A stretch of DNA of 64,000 nt from Phlebotomus papatasi (Eukaryota; Arthropoda; Insecta; Diptera; Psychodidae). Of this stretch, positions 1 through 13,000 are shown one piece after another. The position numbers and the translations under genes were made by a program. The notes under the pieces are model-generated. The model searched no databases and had not been told where the DNA came from. It was given only the letters and a program-made list of their open reading frames with translations. The stretch is from the NCBI RefSeq assembly GCF_024763615.1, contig NC_077222.1:52080001-52144000 (forward strand), in the 5' to 3' direction. Position 1 is the first letter of the stretch. The number at the start of each line of letters is the position of its first letter.

Positions 1-1161
1 TCCTTTACCGATTTGAAGGTATATCAGAGAGAACTTACCTAAAAACCCGTTGGAAGTTCGAACGTTTAAGCCAACTATAGTCACATAAAAGTGAGCAAGT
101 TCATGAAAAGGACATTCATCTTAATAAAATTTAGAATTCAAGCGTTCTGCCATCCTGAAATTCCACAAAACTACACAAAAATTCACTTTAGGCAGAAAAC
201 GTTTGCACACTGTTGTTGACATTGTTGACAATTGAAGTGTCCACGTGAAGAATATCGAAATTCGAAATGGAAGAACAGTCAACGCTGAAGCGGTGGGAAT
301 ATGAACTTGCACGTTAAGCTTCCAGTAGATTTTCGAATAAGTTTGGCTTGGCTTTGTCTCTTCGAAAGGTTATTACTAAACGGAGCCAGAGTCAGGAAAA
401 ATTCTTGTCTCCGCTCTTGCCAGTTTTGAACTAGGGACGGGGACCTCTGGGATGAGGACACTCAATGGGTCAAGTGGTAGAGCACTCGCTCTATCATGCA
501 AGTGTCTCGGGTTCGAATCCTCTTTAGGTCACTAGGGATTTTTCTAGCGTTAAAGGTGTTCAAATTGCATCCAGTGAGCTTCACTGCACTTGATTCCACG
601 GGACATGGGACTGACAACCCCATCCCTGTATAAGAAAAAATAATAATGGATGCTCCGAACTCCCCTTGCGGGAAGGCCAAGTTCCTCTATAGAACGTTGT
701 GGAACCATTATTATTATAATTATTATGGGGACCTCTCGCTATCTACGCGAGTGATCAACCGCTTGACTTATGTAGCTATTCTCTGTGAATGACTCTGCCA
801 TCAACCTGAACCGATTTTTGACATTGTTTAAAGTGCTTAATAAGGATACAATGGCTCCGTCCAGTAATAACCTTTCGAAAAGACAAAGCCACTCCAAAGC
901 CAAGCCAAACCTATTCGAAGATCTACTGGAAGCCTGAAGTTTAAGTTCATATACCCGCCGCTTTAGCGTTGATTGTCCCGCCATTTCGAATTTCGATATT
1001 CTTGACACTTCAATCATCAACGTTTGAATTGCAATTTTATTAAGATAAATGTCCTTTTTATTAACTTCTTCACTTTTGTGTAACTCGTCAGTTCAAACGT
1101 TCGAACTTCCAACGGGTTTTTAGGTAAGTTCTCTCTGATATACCTTCGAATCGGTAAAGGA
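1..1161. repeat. Foldback element with long inverted arms, interrupted by a SINE
   Basis: Positions 1-387 and 853-1161 are inverted copies. The outermost 67 bp (TCCTTTACCGAT to GAACGTTT) repeat almost perfectly in reverse at 1095-1161. The left arm has about 60 extra bases near 145-210. The left terminus may extend beyond the window. The centre was later hit by the SINE at 449-726. It lies in a puf intron. Confidence 0.85.
449..726 (+). mobile_element. tRNA-derived SINE, copy 1
   Basis: The head has pol III boxes: A-box-like GGTCAAGTGGTAGAGCACTC and B box GGGTTCGAATCC. The body is shared with 23767-24047, and the 3' tail is (ATT)n. It is flanked by the 10-bp duplication GGGGACCTCT at 439-448 and 727-736, as expected for retroposition into the foldback element. 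Confidence 0.85.
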
Positions 1162-1226
1162 AAAACCTCAACCGGAGAGAGCTCTCAAATCGGAAAGGTT
1201 ATTACTGAACGAGAGGAATTTGGATA

Positions 1227-1620
1227 ACATTGGCCTTAATGAGACCAAGAGATAAAAATAATCGAAAATTTCAAGATTTTAGAGTACGGATATGAAGAAA
1301 ACATGTTCAAGTTGTCAAATCTGTCACAACTTTTTAAATTGTGATATTCCAGACACAAACCGCGCAGATGTTTGGAAGATTGGTAATTGTGGAACAAGTA
1401 CTTCAAAATATCAAATATCTTCGTTTTTTGATATTATTGTTAGATCATGCGCTTAATATTATCGACTTACCATATTTCTAAATCTATGTTCAGAATCAAA
1501 AGATAAATCTGGTTGAAAACACTAGGAGGAAGGTTTCTAATTCTTGCGCGGTAAATTTGTGGAGCCTAATGTGTCTTGACTAAATAGTGAAATTTGGAAA
1601 TTATTCACACTCTACTAAAC
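1227..1620 (+). repeat. Diverged dispersed repeat related to the 33.4-35.0 kb inverted repeat
   Basis: Phrases such as AATTTCAAGATTTT, TGTCAAATCTGTCA and GACACAAACCG recur in the same order at 33445-33620 and inverted at 34200-34370. It is an old copy without coding content. Confidence 0.5.
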
Positions 1621-1800
1621 GTCATTTCCGACATGAAAAAAATGTTTTCTAGGACTTGTTTTTGGTTTTGGAGGGGAAGGAGGAGGGTGGGGGGAGAAAG
1701 AAAAGACTGTCCTAGATAATGTTGACTTATGGAGGGGTTGTCGAAGACCGGAAGTCGATATCACTTACCGTTTAGCCTCTACCCGTGTTACAAGCTTTCA
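1600..1800 (+). repeat. Dispersed repeat module ending in ACCGTTTRGCCTCTA
   Basis: The segment with GGTTTTGGAGGGGAAGGAG, TTGTCGAAGACCGGAAGTC and CCGTTTAGCCTCTA is repeated at 3325-3465. The last phrase is also found at 12003-12024, 45333-45355 and, antisense, near 38040. It appears to be the 3' module of a high-copy repeat. Confidence 0.6.
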
Positions 1801-2428
1801 AACAAATAAAGCATATTTTTGGAAAATTTGGACAAAGGAAACACGGATTTTGACCTGGACTTATCCTCCTTTATTACTAAACAAACGACGTTTCGGAACT
1901 TTATGGCTCCTTCTTCAGGTCTACAATGTATAAAATTAAACATGCTTACATCACAAAACATGATTTCAACAATCTTAAATAATAATCAAATTTCTTACAT
2001 GCAAGTAAATAGTGGGAAAAGAGGGGTCAATACAAATTTTCACTACACTGTATTCACAATTGGAGGAGATGGACATCACAATGGTCAGAACGATAATGAT
2101 GCGCTATCAATTTTCAAAACTCCACACAGCTGTGATAATCATCTTCTCTTCTTTTCCTCTCGTCCCCTCTCATTTTGATATTTTTTGGAAAATAGAAAAT
2201 AGAAAATGGAATTTTGGAGAGATATTTTTGGAAAATATTTGAGAAAGATATATAAATTACGGGTAGTATACCGACCGACTCATGACCGATTAAATCCGAT
2301 GCAGATTTCAAAATCTTTCAAAAAAATCCAATTTTAAGCAAATCGGTTGAAAAGTAAGCCCTCCAAAGTGATTAAATTTTGATCTTCGAAAATTCGATTT
2401 CGAAATGGTTATCGAACATATGTGTCTA

Positions 2429-2836
2429 ACGGCGTTATCACACTTGCACATTAAAATTTTAATGTGATTCACATTAATTGTCGCTTGTGAGCGTCCAAAT
2501 ATGTGGTTTGTGTTTTTGAGTCACTTAATATTTAGGGTTTTTCTTTTCATTGACAAAGAAGTGGACTTGGCCTGCAAAAATAAGTTTAAATTTACCAAAA
2601 ACATAAATATTTTTCACATTAAAAAATTAAAGAGAAAATCGCATTAATTTTTCGCATTAATGCTATAAATCAATTTATATCAAATTTTGCGAGCCAAGTC
2701 TATCTTTTTATCAACAAATAGATCAAATTTTGAGTATATAATGATGCAAACACACAAATTACACATTTGGACTCTCACCAGCGACAATTAATGTGAATTA
2801 TATTAAAATTTTAATGTGCAAGTGTGATAACACAGT
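2429..2836. mobile_element. Inverted-repeat MITE, left half of a giant palindrome
   Basis: About 408 bp with roughly 50-bp terminal inverted repeats reading GTTATCACACTTGCACATT. No ORF. Its internal sequence is the reverse complement of the unit at 2868-3275. Confidence 0.85.
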
Positions 2837-2867
2837 AAGGACGAAATATTCTCCTTGACTACCTCTA

Positions 2868-3275
2868 ACTGTGTTATCACACTTGCACATTAAAATTTTA
2901 ATATGATTCACATTAATTGTCGCTGGTGAGAGTCCAAATGTGTAATTTGTGTGTTTGAATCATTTTATATTCAAAACTTGATCTATTTGTTGATAAAAAG
3001 GTAGACTTGTCTCACAAAATTTGATATAAATTAATTTATAGCATTAAAGCGAAAAATTAATGCGATTTTCTCTTTAATTTTTTAATGTGAAAAATATTTA
3101 TGTTTTTGGTAAATTTAAACTTATTTTTGCAGGCCAAGTCCACTTCTTTGTCAATGAAAAGAAAAACCCCAAATATTAAGTGACTCAAAAACACAATCCA
3201 CATATTTGGACGCTCACAAGCGACAATTAAAGTGAATCACATTAAAATTTTAATGTGCAAGTGTGATAACGCCGT
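2868..3275. mobile_element. Inverted-repeat MITE, right half of a giant palindrome
   Basis: Same element as 2429-2836 but inverted, separated from it by only 31 bp (2837-2867). Outer ends carry GGCGTTATC and inner ends TGTGTTATC, so the two differ slightly. Together they form an 847-bp near-perfect palindrome in a puf intron. Confidence 0.85.
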
Positions 3276-3324
3276 AAAACATATGCGAAAATGAAAGAAA
3301 TCGTGGGAGAGCCGTTTTCGAAAT

Positions 3325-3465
3325 AAACAAAAAAAACATGGTTTTGGAGGGGAGTGGGGGGAGAAAAAAACAGACGGTCCTAGATAACGTTGACTTATGG
3401 AGAGTTGTCGAAGACTGGAAGTCAATATCTCTTACCATTTGGCCTCTAGCTTTGTTACAAATTTA
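3325..3465 (+). repeat. Second copy of the 1.6-1.8 kb dispersed module
   Basis: Matches 1650-1790 through AGACGGTCCTAGATAACGTT, GTTGACTTATGGAG and ACCATTTGGCCTCTAG. The palindromic MITE pair lies between the two copies. The rest up to 3697 is AT-rich intron with no signal except the acceptor. Confidence 0.55.
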
Positions 3466-3697
3466 AAAAAAAAGTGGAATATATAACTGCTATCTCTTTG
3501 AGTTCTATTTAGCAGTAAAGTAGCAAGACTACGGGAAAATTTCTCTGATTTATGCTAAATTTTCGATTTTTTATGAATTTGCATCTTCAAAGGGGCGTGG
3601 CCTAAAATTATTTTTCTTCAGGAGCTCTATGGTTATTCCAATTACTTTTGATTTGGCATTCCTGTTAACCAACGAACACTCTTTTCTGCTTTTGCAG

Positions 3698-4009
3698 CTT
3701 CATGTGGCAAATTTGTGGCCATATTCCTCAAACATTGCTAATGCAGGGTGATATCACGTGCATTGCGGCTCAACTATCGGTTTCATTTTTCATTGAGACA
3801 TTTATACATGCTAAGGAGAAGCCAACAATGGTGCTCTGGGTGGAACTCCTCACCAAACAGTTTAACGCCAATCAGGAGGCGTGCGAATGGTTCCTCACAC
3901 ATATGTCACAGGTGCCATGGTGGCCTGTTCAAGTGCTCATTCAGTGTCCTAATCAAATGGTGCGTCAAATGTTTCAACGATTGGTTATTCACGTCATACA
4001 ACGACTTAG
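3698..4009 (+). CDS. puf: puf exon A (first in window)
   Basis: Acceptor TTTTGCAG before 3698 and donor GTAATT at 4010. The exon enters with one base of a split codon and leaves with two (AG|A, Arg). It encodes about 103 residues including FIHAKEKPTM, EWFLTHMSQ and PNQMVRQMFQRL, which align with USP34. The preceding exon must be left of position 1, because nothing in 1-3697 looks coding. Confidence 0.9.
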
Positions 4010-7000
4010 GTAATTTCCAGTTATTTTTTTCTTTCTTTCTAATGACTTTTTAGTTAGATATTTATTACATTTTTCATTATTAATTTTTTTACTGTAGATT
4101 ATCGCATTCTTCATTGTACTTAAAAATTGAGACAAATGAGGAGGGCAAAGAGGAGATTGGTAATGCATCGTGTGTCACACGATTCATTAAATCGCTCATT
4201 ATGCTGATGGAGAGCAGTGCAAAGGCCCACATGCGCAATCTCTCGGAGTTCTTTGGGCTTTTGTACGATTTCTCGCGGATGGGTGAAGAAGAAGCATTGT
4301 TTCTGCTGCGAATAAACATCATTAGGAATGTGGCAGACTTCTATCTTGGCCACAAGACGCAGGATTGTGTAAGTACAAATCCATTAATTATTTATCTTGG
4401 CTCTTTGTATTATCTACTCAAGGTTAGAAAATTTGCAACATCGTACTTTTGATTTGATAGAAAAATACATTTTTTTTTATAAAGATCATTATCCGACTTT
4501 ATAATAATTGCCACAATTTAGTATTTAAGCTATGAATAATCTTTTAGCATTGTTTTTGAGCTCCTCTTACCCATCCTACCAAGCGCCTGGCAAGTTGGCC
4601 TTTTTATATGGAGCTATTTGAAGCCAATTCCTAAATTGATCTCGGACTCAACTCACAGTGCTCCAAGGAAAAAAATTATTTAAACAAAAATTTAGTATAT
4701 TTATCCCTACATACGGAAAGGTATCATATAATACGGAAAAAACTTCTCACTTTTTAAATATTTAGCATAACGATCACGAGTACAGAAAAAATCCCATACG
4801 CATTTGTATGTGAAATTAAGAAATTGGCTTCAACTTTGAAGGCCAGTCGCCGGGGACTAGCATCCTACCAATACACATTGCCTTATAAATTTTCACAATA
4901 CTATTAAAATTTAAAAAAAAATTAATATTTGTCCTTATAAAATCAAAAGAAGAAGTGAATTAGGGTTTACTGACATATTTGGATGGAATGTGATCTTAGA
5001 CATTTCTTAAATAAATCATAGGTTATCCGAAATCAAAATTAAAAATTCTAGAAAATGTTTTTGAAACTAACTTGATTAGTTAATTGATTGAAAGTCGATA
5101 TCTCTTCACTTTTGGTTTCTTGCCCGGTTACAAATCGCACTTCTGCGATTTTATATTTATTTATATTTATTTATTTTATATAATTTAATAAAATAAATAA
5201 ATTTATATTTATTTATTTTTGTATAAATTTTATAAATTTATACAAAAGCCTTTTTTGTATAAATTTTTAGTTTTCATGCGACGATGACCCAAGATCACTT
5301 ACGAATGCAATTTTGATACAAAACCATCAACACATAACCAGATTAAACAGAAAGCACCATTTTACAATCAAATTTCGGCGGAAAAGTCATTTTTTCCACT
5401 AAAAAGCAATACTGTTAGAGGTAAAAAGCTCTTTTGCCCTCTAACAAGAGAAGACTTTTGACCTTTGGAGTACCTTAAGAGGCATGTATGGCGGATATAT
5501 TGACAAATCTGACAATTACCTGATAGGACCTAGGCTGGTATGCACAGTAACAGCTGATTTATTAGGCTTATTTATTAATTAATCAAAAAACCTATGCACA
5601 AACACAGAAAATTACGTTCCGATAGCTCTGTTAATAAATTAGTTGGTTTCCCCTATCCACCGCCCGAGGGCCGGACTAACGCTGAAAAAAAACTTGTGAG
5701 GTTTTTCAATTTAAAGAATTTTGTACATTTTGAAGCATTCAAGATTTTATTTTTTAGGTTTATTTTAGGTCTTTTCACTATAAGATGTTGAAAATCTTAA
5801 TAATGATGTATATGAATATTTGTTTTCTTTATGGATTTCGCAAAAAAAAAGTGTTATTAATTTGTAAAAGAAATTGTGTATATTCATTTTTTGTAACACA
5901 TGGCCCTCTGGATTTTTTTACACTAATATTAGGTGAGATTCTTAACAATCTCACCTACTATAATCCTAACAAAATTTCATGTCGTCCGATCGAGCTCAAA
6001 CTTGGCCAAAATGTGTTTCAGCACTTCCTGATTCCGAATATATATGTGGCTAAGTTACGTTCCCGGCCGGCCGGCCGGCCGGCCGCTCTTTGGAGCTTAA
6101 TAGCTCCTAAACTAAAAGAGATATCGACTTGCGGTTTTCGGCAAAGGTTATATATCGGGTGAAAATTGCAACTTGGTGCATTAACCCCCCTACCCCCCAC
6201 CCCTCCTTCCGCCATTTTGAATACCCCCCTTTTTTGTTTTCTCAATAGCTCAGTCCCTATGGCATCGATCGGGCTCAAATTTTAGTATATTATAGCTGGG
6301 CCTTAGGGCTTTCCATCAATACCAAACTTAAGGTCCCCCGACCCCCTGACCCTAGCTATAAGGGTCCAAAAAAAATTTCTTAAAATGGCCATAACTCCGG
6401 TTCTAATTGTCAGATTTTAAAAAGTGAGGGCTTTTTGGAAAGCTCTCATGAAATGCCACTTCCCCTTCTAACATCGCAAGTTCATAAAACCACCGCTAGG
6501 GGCGCTATTTTTAAAAAGAAGATTTTTCAATTTTCTAAATTAAATAACTCAAAAATTCCATTGTGCATCGGGCTGAAATTTTAGTATGTTGTAGCCCTTG
6601 ATTATACCTATCAAATAAAAAAAAAATACTTAAGTCGATCCATAACCCCTGACCCGAGCTATAAGGGGTCAAAGTTCGAACATTGACCGGCCTCTATCTC
6701 CGGTTCTAATTAACATAGCGACCTAAATTTTACCTTTTTGGTTTCGTATCGATGAGCACTTTCAGATGGAAGTTCAAAAAGTCCCCATAGGTGGCGCTGC
6801 GATAGCGTCAAAATTCATCGAAATTCAAACTCATATTTTTCAAAAACGGCATTGTGCAAGTTAATGAAATTTTAGCATGTTGTAGTCCAGTCTAGAACGT
6901 TTCCAAAATGGTGCGTAAGTGCGCTGTGGTTAAAACAGAACCGGAGATATGAGGGGTCAAAGTTCACGAAATTCAAAAAATCATATCTCCGGTTCTATGT

Positions 7001-10000
7001 GACCGATTTTGATGAATGAGGGCTTAAACGAAAGATCTCACCAAATGCTACAACTTTCTAGAATATTTGAACTTCGTGGGACCAACACCAGGGGCGCCAC
7101 AGTCGAAAAACCAATTTTAATATCACATAACCTCAATTATCTCGACTGTCGCTGAATCGATTTTGATGATTACTTCGACATAATTGTAGAGCACATTTGT
7201 CTCTATATTTCGTCCATACATCATTTTTCGATCAGATAATGCGATCTGTCCGATTTTGTCGTTTAAGTGTGAAAAAAATTGATTTTTCCCATAATAACGC
7301 TTTCAAACCACTCAGATGCCAATTTGACTACTTCTTCTCGACCAAGACACTTAAAATAGAGTTTTAAATGGAAAGTCTCACAAAATACAACAATTCTTTG
7401 ATATAGTTGAAGTTCATCAAATGAACACTTGGGGCGCTCTGGTCGAAAAAACGAGTTCAGAAACAAACAACCTCGATTATCTCGGCTTCTGATTAATCGA
7501 TGAGATCAAGTTCTACGGCAAAATTATAGAGAACATTCTGGTCTACATTTCATCCATATATCACTTTTCTGTCACTCCATCCAAATCTTTGATATTTTGG
7601 TTTAAATACAAAATTTGTATAATTTCACGAATTTGATTCAAAATAACTGAATGGCGTACCACAACTTCAGCTCTAAATCGAATTTGCATGCATTCCAAGT
7701 TAGCTCACATTAAGAATCTCACCTACATAAGCCGGTTAGGATTATCTGTCCCTTTAATAAAAAAAAGTAATGAATAGTCAGAAAATATTATAAAGCAAGA
7801 TCAAAACAAACGCAGAACTTGAAAAAATTAATAAATTAATTGAAAGAATTGTTAAATGTTTGGGTAGGTAAAAATCAGTGCTTAATGTTCAAAAGAAAAA
7901 ACAAAATTGAAAAAATACAGGCGAAAACAGACGAAAATTTATAAAAAATACAATAAATATAATTTATAAGTAGAAATCTGTCCATTATTTGTCAAATTAA
8001 GTCATCTTTAAATCTTTAAAAAGAAAACTGTTAAAATAAACCCTCTTTGGAATATGTAAAATTAATTGACATTGCCTCCTTTTCCTCACAGTCCCAGGTT
8101 ATTTTCATTTGATTTAAAAAAAAAACTGAAAATTTTTAAAGTTTCTCATCAAAAATGTTTTACTTGATTTTAATGTAATCACCTGTAAAACTGTATAAGA
8201 CTACATAAATCGTAATTTACTTCGTGAAATATGTCAATTCCTATTGTTTTTTCTACTTAATTTGACGATAATAAATCTAAAGCGCTCCTCTCGATGAGCA
8301 TGTTTATAAATCAAAAATTTTGTTATAGTTAATAAAATGTTAGGTACTGTGCATAGGAACTCTTATAAATTTGAAATTAGGCTTTCAACGGCCATTTTAA
8401 TAAGTAACTCATTTATAAATAAGTAAGCTGGTTACTGTGCATAGCTTTTCTTATTTATTAACGAATTAATAAGTCAACTAGTTACTGTGCATACCTCCAC
8501 CCCCCCCCCTAGTCATTTTTCTTAGATCTTAAGATCCATCGCCACCAAGACTTTAATTTTTCCTTTATTTTTGTTCTTCAAACATTTTCCCAACGATATT
8601 TCAGCAAAAATTAATATAAAACTTTGTAAACTTGAACTTATTTTATTAATCACAGTTAAAAACAAAAATATTAAAAGATATTAACCTAAATTTGGTCAAA
8701 AATAAATACCCTTGTGCTCAATTTATTGAGTGGAATTATACTTATTTGCAGCCTAGAAAACAAAATTCTATTATATTTTTAAAAATACTTAGAATAAAAA
8801 ATTAAAATGTCGATTTTTTTGTTGGCATGAAAAGACGTTATGGTCTACGTATGAATTTTTTTCGACATTTCTCTTTTTTTGTTGAGTTTCCTTAAGGATT
8901 ATGGGGTAAAATTAAAATTTCTACCACGGTATGTTGTAGTTGAGGTCGAGACCTTTCCAACGATGGGTCACCCTCTTCTTTCGATCCAGAGCTATACTAA
9001 AAAAATAATATGATTGTGGTCTTCTTTTTTTCTTTGCCCATCAGAATTTCCATATTAAAACTGTTTCCGAATTAGCCAATTCTACTTTGAAAAAAAAGTT
9101 TTGTTAAACGGACAAAAGGACCTTGTTCAAAATTCGTCAAAAGGATGTTCTTCTTACATTTTATATGGAAAAACTTCGTTTTAACAAACTTTTAACGAGA
9201 TTCAGTTAGCTACCGATTTAACAAAACTTTTCTACGTTTTGTATACACAGAAAAAAATTGTAAAATTGTTCGTAAATGTTTGTGAAATCCTATGGCAGAC
9301 TTACGAAATGCTCGTGAATCGTACAGCCCACAAACAAGTTCGTAAAATTTTGTACTTTTCACAAATATTGGTTGTAAAATGTTCATTTGACGAATATTTT
9401 TTGTACTTTTACAAACATTTGTTCGTAAATGTTCGTAAACACACAACAAATGTCAAATTTTGTCATTTGTTCGTATTTGTTCGTAAATTTTTGCCAGACA
9501 AACAAAAATGTACGAACAAATGACAAAATTTTACGAACATTTTTGTGTGTTTACGAACATTTTCGAACAAATGTTTGTAAAAGTACAAAAAATGTTCGTC
9601 AAATGAACATTTTACAACCAATATTTGTGAAAAAAGTACAAAATTTTACAAACTTGTTTGTGGGCTATACGATTCACGAGCATTTCGTAAGTCTGCCATA
9701 GGATTTCACAGACATTTACGAACAATTTTACAAAATTTTTTTTTCTGTCTAGAAGAAGATCCTTTGACAAACTTTTCGTGTTAATTTGTCAAAACTATTT
9801 TTCAGCGTTCGCTACATAATCTTACAAAACAAAAGATGTTTAGGTTAATTAATCAGTTGCGAAAGTGTTTTATTATATTATAATCAGAGAAGCATAACGC
9901 TAAAAACTGTTTTATGAAGCGGACAAATGGGTTTTTGTTTTAAATATTGTATAAAGGACATTGGACCTTTTTCAGAATAGATTCAAATGGTAAAAAAGGG

Positions 10001-13000
10001 ATTTAGAACTTCCTCTCCTGTTTTTAAAATTATCTTGATATATTTTTTTAATCGTGGCCCTAGAATTGCAGCAAATTATTTATCTGATTCCATGTAAGAG
10101 ATACTTTTCAGAAGAAGAAGATCCTGGAATGTGAAATGTTTCTTTCAGATTGATACTGGATCTGACAATGATGATAATTCGTCAGATGAGGCTCTGTCTG
10201 TGGATAAAACACGTCCGGCAAGTTTAGACAAGATGATAGCCCTTGTGGCGTCACTTGTTGAACGATCTCGTGGTCCAGATTTGCGATTGCATCTGTCATC
10301 GCGTGACTACAATGCCATTGCAGGTGGAAAGGGTTTCCCATTTCTCTATCAACAGATCAAGGATAACATCAATCCCCATCAGACACGACATTTAATTCAT
10401 GCTCTGTGTCGCTTTGATGATCGTCTGGCCAATCAGATAATCTCTATGCTTTTTACTGCTGTGACCAAACATACTGAACTCTGTGGGCCATTTTTCAAAC
10501 TTCTGACACTGCTAACTGAGAATTCTGTTGGCCCTTCGGGAATGCCATGTTTCTCCCAGTTGGTGTTGCAGAGAGTTTGGGATGCTGCAGAATATTGTCC
10601 ACAATCAGCTTTGGATTGGTTAGCAGTTCAGGCACCACGAAATAAAATTGCCCACAGTTGGATATTGCAATCGGCTGAACAGTGGGTGGAACCTTTTCTG
10701 TTGGCTCACAATAATTCCCGTGTTCGCAATGCAGCTGCCTATTTGCTTGTTTGTCTTGTACCATCGCAATCCTTTAGGGCCAACTATCGTGTTAGTTCAC
10801 ATCACAAATTGATGCTTCATGGGCAACAGAAGGAATTCACGGGAGATGCACAGATTATTGCTCACAATATTCTAAGTTTGCTTCTGCGTCTGCTGCGACA
10901 GGCTCGCAATTATACGGAAATTGGTTCACATGGAACAGCCAAATTGACTGCCTATTTTACCCTCATGACCTACCTGATGGTGTCGAAGACTGAAAAATTA
11001 ATGGTATGATCTTGCAAAAGATTTTTTTCCATTTTTTGATGGATTTTTGCAACAAAAAAAAATGGTTTTTTTTACAGCTTGGGCCTCATATTCGAGCCCT
11101 TTGGGATCTCTTTCATCCACGTCTCTCGGAACCTGGAGTTCCTGCACATCACAATAAACAAGCTCTATTGGCATTTTGGCACCATGCAACCACAGATTGT
11201 CCAGAAAATGCCCAAATTGTCGTGAATTGTCCAGAAATAACGAGGAATATTGCTTTCAACTACATCTTGTGAGTACTTTTCTTTAATGCTTCTTTTGTTT
11301 GTTGTAAATTCATTTTAAAAATATTTTTTTTTATATTGTGAAGCGCAAAATTCCTTGTTTAAAAATTTGTAATATTTATTGATTTTTATACGTAGAAAAG
11401 AAAGTTTAATTTTATTTTCCCAAATTTTAAAAACACTTTATGGAAAAATAGAATTAAAACAAATTGCAAAAAATATATAGAAAAGCCTTTAAATTAATAG
11501 TAGATGTTTGATTCATTCAAATGATACATTATTTGAAAAGTTCTCGTCAAAAATTGTCTTTATTTTAAATTATATTATTTTCTCTTACAGTTTTTAAAAG
11601 AAAATTGATTTTCTGATAAAAAAAATATCAGTTATGAATCGGTTTATTACCACCGGTTCATAACCGATTGGAACCGGTTCAGTTTTGTCAGAAATTCCAA
11701 GACCTTTCCAACGAGACCAATTATGATACCATTTGATTGATAAACACGCTCTCTAGAGTCTTTTTTTTATCTTTTACCCTTGAAAAACCGTTATTGGATG
11801 ATTTAACGATATTTTCGAATAAAGACGCAAACTCCCCTTGGACAAGCTTTCGAAAATTAACAGTAATGCACGACGCGTTTTCGAGCAATCCTCAAAAAAC
11901 ATAATTTTCAAGGGGAAATGGAGCAGTGGGGGAAATGAGGGGCAGGCTAATGGTCCCGGGGTCGACACACCGAGGGGGTCCCCCGAAGGTCCCAAGTCTC
12001 TATCTCTAACCGTTTGGCCTCTAGATATGGTAACGTTCGGGTGTACAGATGGACGAACAGCGTTCCCTAATTTCTTAGAAATCGTCTGAAAATCAAAGAT
12101 ATGTTGTGAAAAGTGGTCCCCGGGGGGTGGGACAAGGCTTTTCAAATGAGTAATATTTTTTTCGGTTTCCAACTGATTTATAAATCGTTTAAAAAATTGC
12201 TCAAGATACCTTAGAAGGAAATAGAACTCGTTCATTCATTTTCAATCACTTATCCCTAATCCCTATCGAAGTGGTAGGCTTAGGACACTGAAGAAACCCA
12301 CGCTTGTCAACTCTCCGTAACTTTAGTAAAAATGTGTTAGTAAACGTGAACAACAATGGTGATAGAACACACCCTTAGCGCAGTCCAACACCCACCTGAA
12401 AATCTTCCGACTTGGATCCGTTTACACGAACACAGCTACTACATTCTCTGTACAATGACTGGATAGCTCCCACCAATTCCTCATCCAGTCCGTACTCGTG
12501 CAGTACATCCCAAAGTTGTTCTCTCGATACTCGGTCATATGCTTTTTCCAAATCTATGAAACAAGCATAGAGTGGAATTGCATACTCCCAAGCCTTTTCG
12601 ACAATCATCCTCAGGGTAAAAAGCTGATCCGTGGTGCTTCTACCAGGTCTGAACCCGCATTGTTCCTCACCCAGTCTGGGTTCGACTATTTCTCGGCATC
12701 TTCTCTCAAGGACTTTGGCATACACTTTGCCGGGCAAACTCAGAAGGGAAATTTCCCTATAATTGGACCAATCTTTCTTGTTTCCCTTCTTGAATATGGG
12801 TACAATGACCCCAACTTGCCAGTCCTTTGGTGCTCTCCCACTTTGCCAAGCCACCTTAATGACAAGCGTGAGCCAATTAACACCCGTTATACCCATGAGT
12901 TTTAGCATTTCGGAACGTATTTCGTCAATTCCTGCAGCTTTTCCATCTTTCAATTTACTAATCGCATACAGAACTTCACTCTCTGAACGACTACTTTCTT

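Larger units (their letters stand above)
5535..8496. mobile_element. Roughly 3-kb element bounded by TATGCACAGTAAC inverted ends
   Basis: Left end GGTATGCACAGTAACAG (5535 on) matches, inverted, GTTACTGTGCATACC at 8482-8496. Flanking TTATTAATT-rich sequence is shared as well. The end motif is repeated subterminally near 5593, 8345 and 8437, a layout common in DNA transposons. No transposase is recognisable; the inside holds the modular repeat 5931-7760. Single-copy evidence only. Confidence 0.55.

Noticed and set aside
449..520. Functional tRNA gene at the SINE head
   Set aside because: The acceptor stem cannot close and the same head occurs with a long body, (ATT)n tail and target duplications.
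1819..2242. ORFs of 76-119 codons left of the palindromic MITEs
   Set aside because: No recognisable motif, overlapping frames, AT-rich codon mix typical of intron noise.
9210..9701. Overlapping ORFs of 79-94 codons on both strands
   Set aside because: They lie inside the 502-bp palindromic MITE and mirror each other; composition comes from repeated TTCGTAAATG words.
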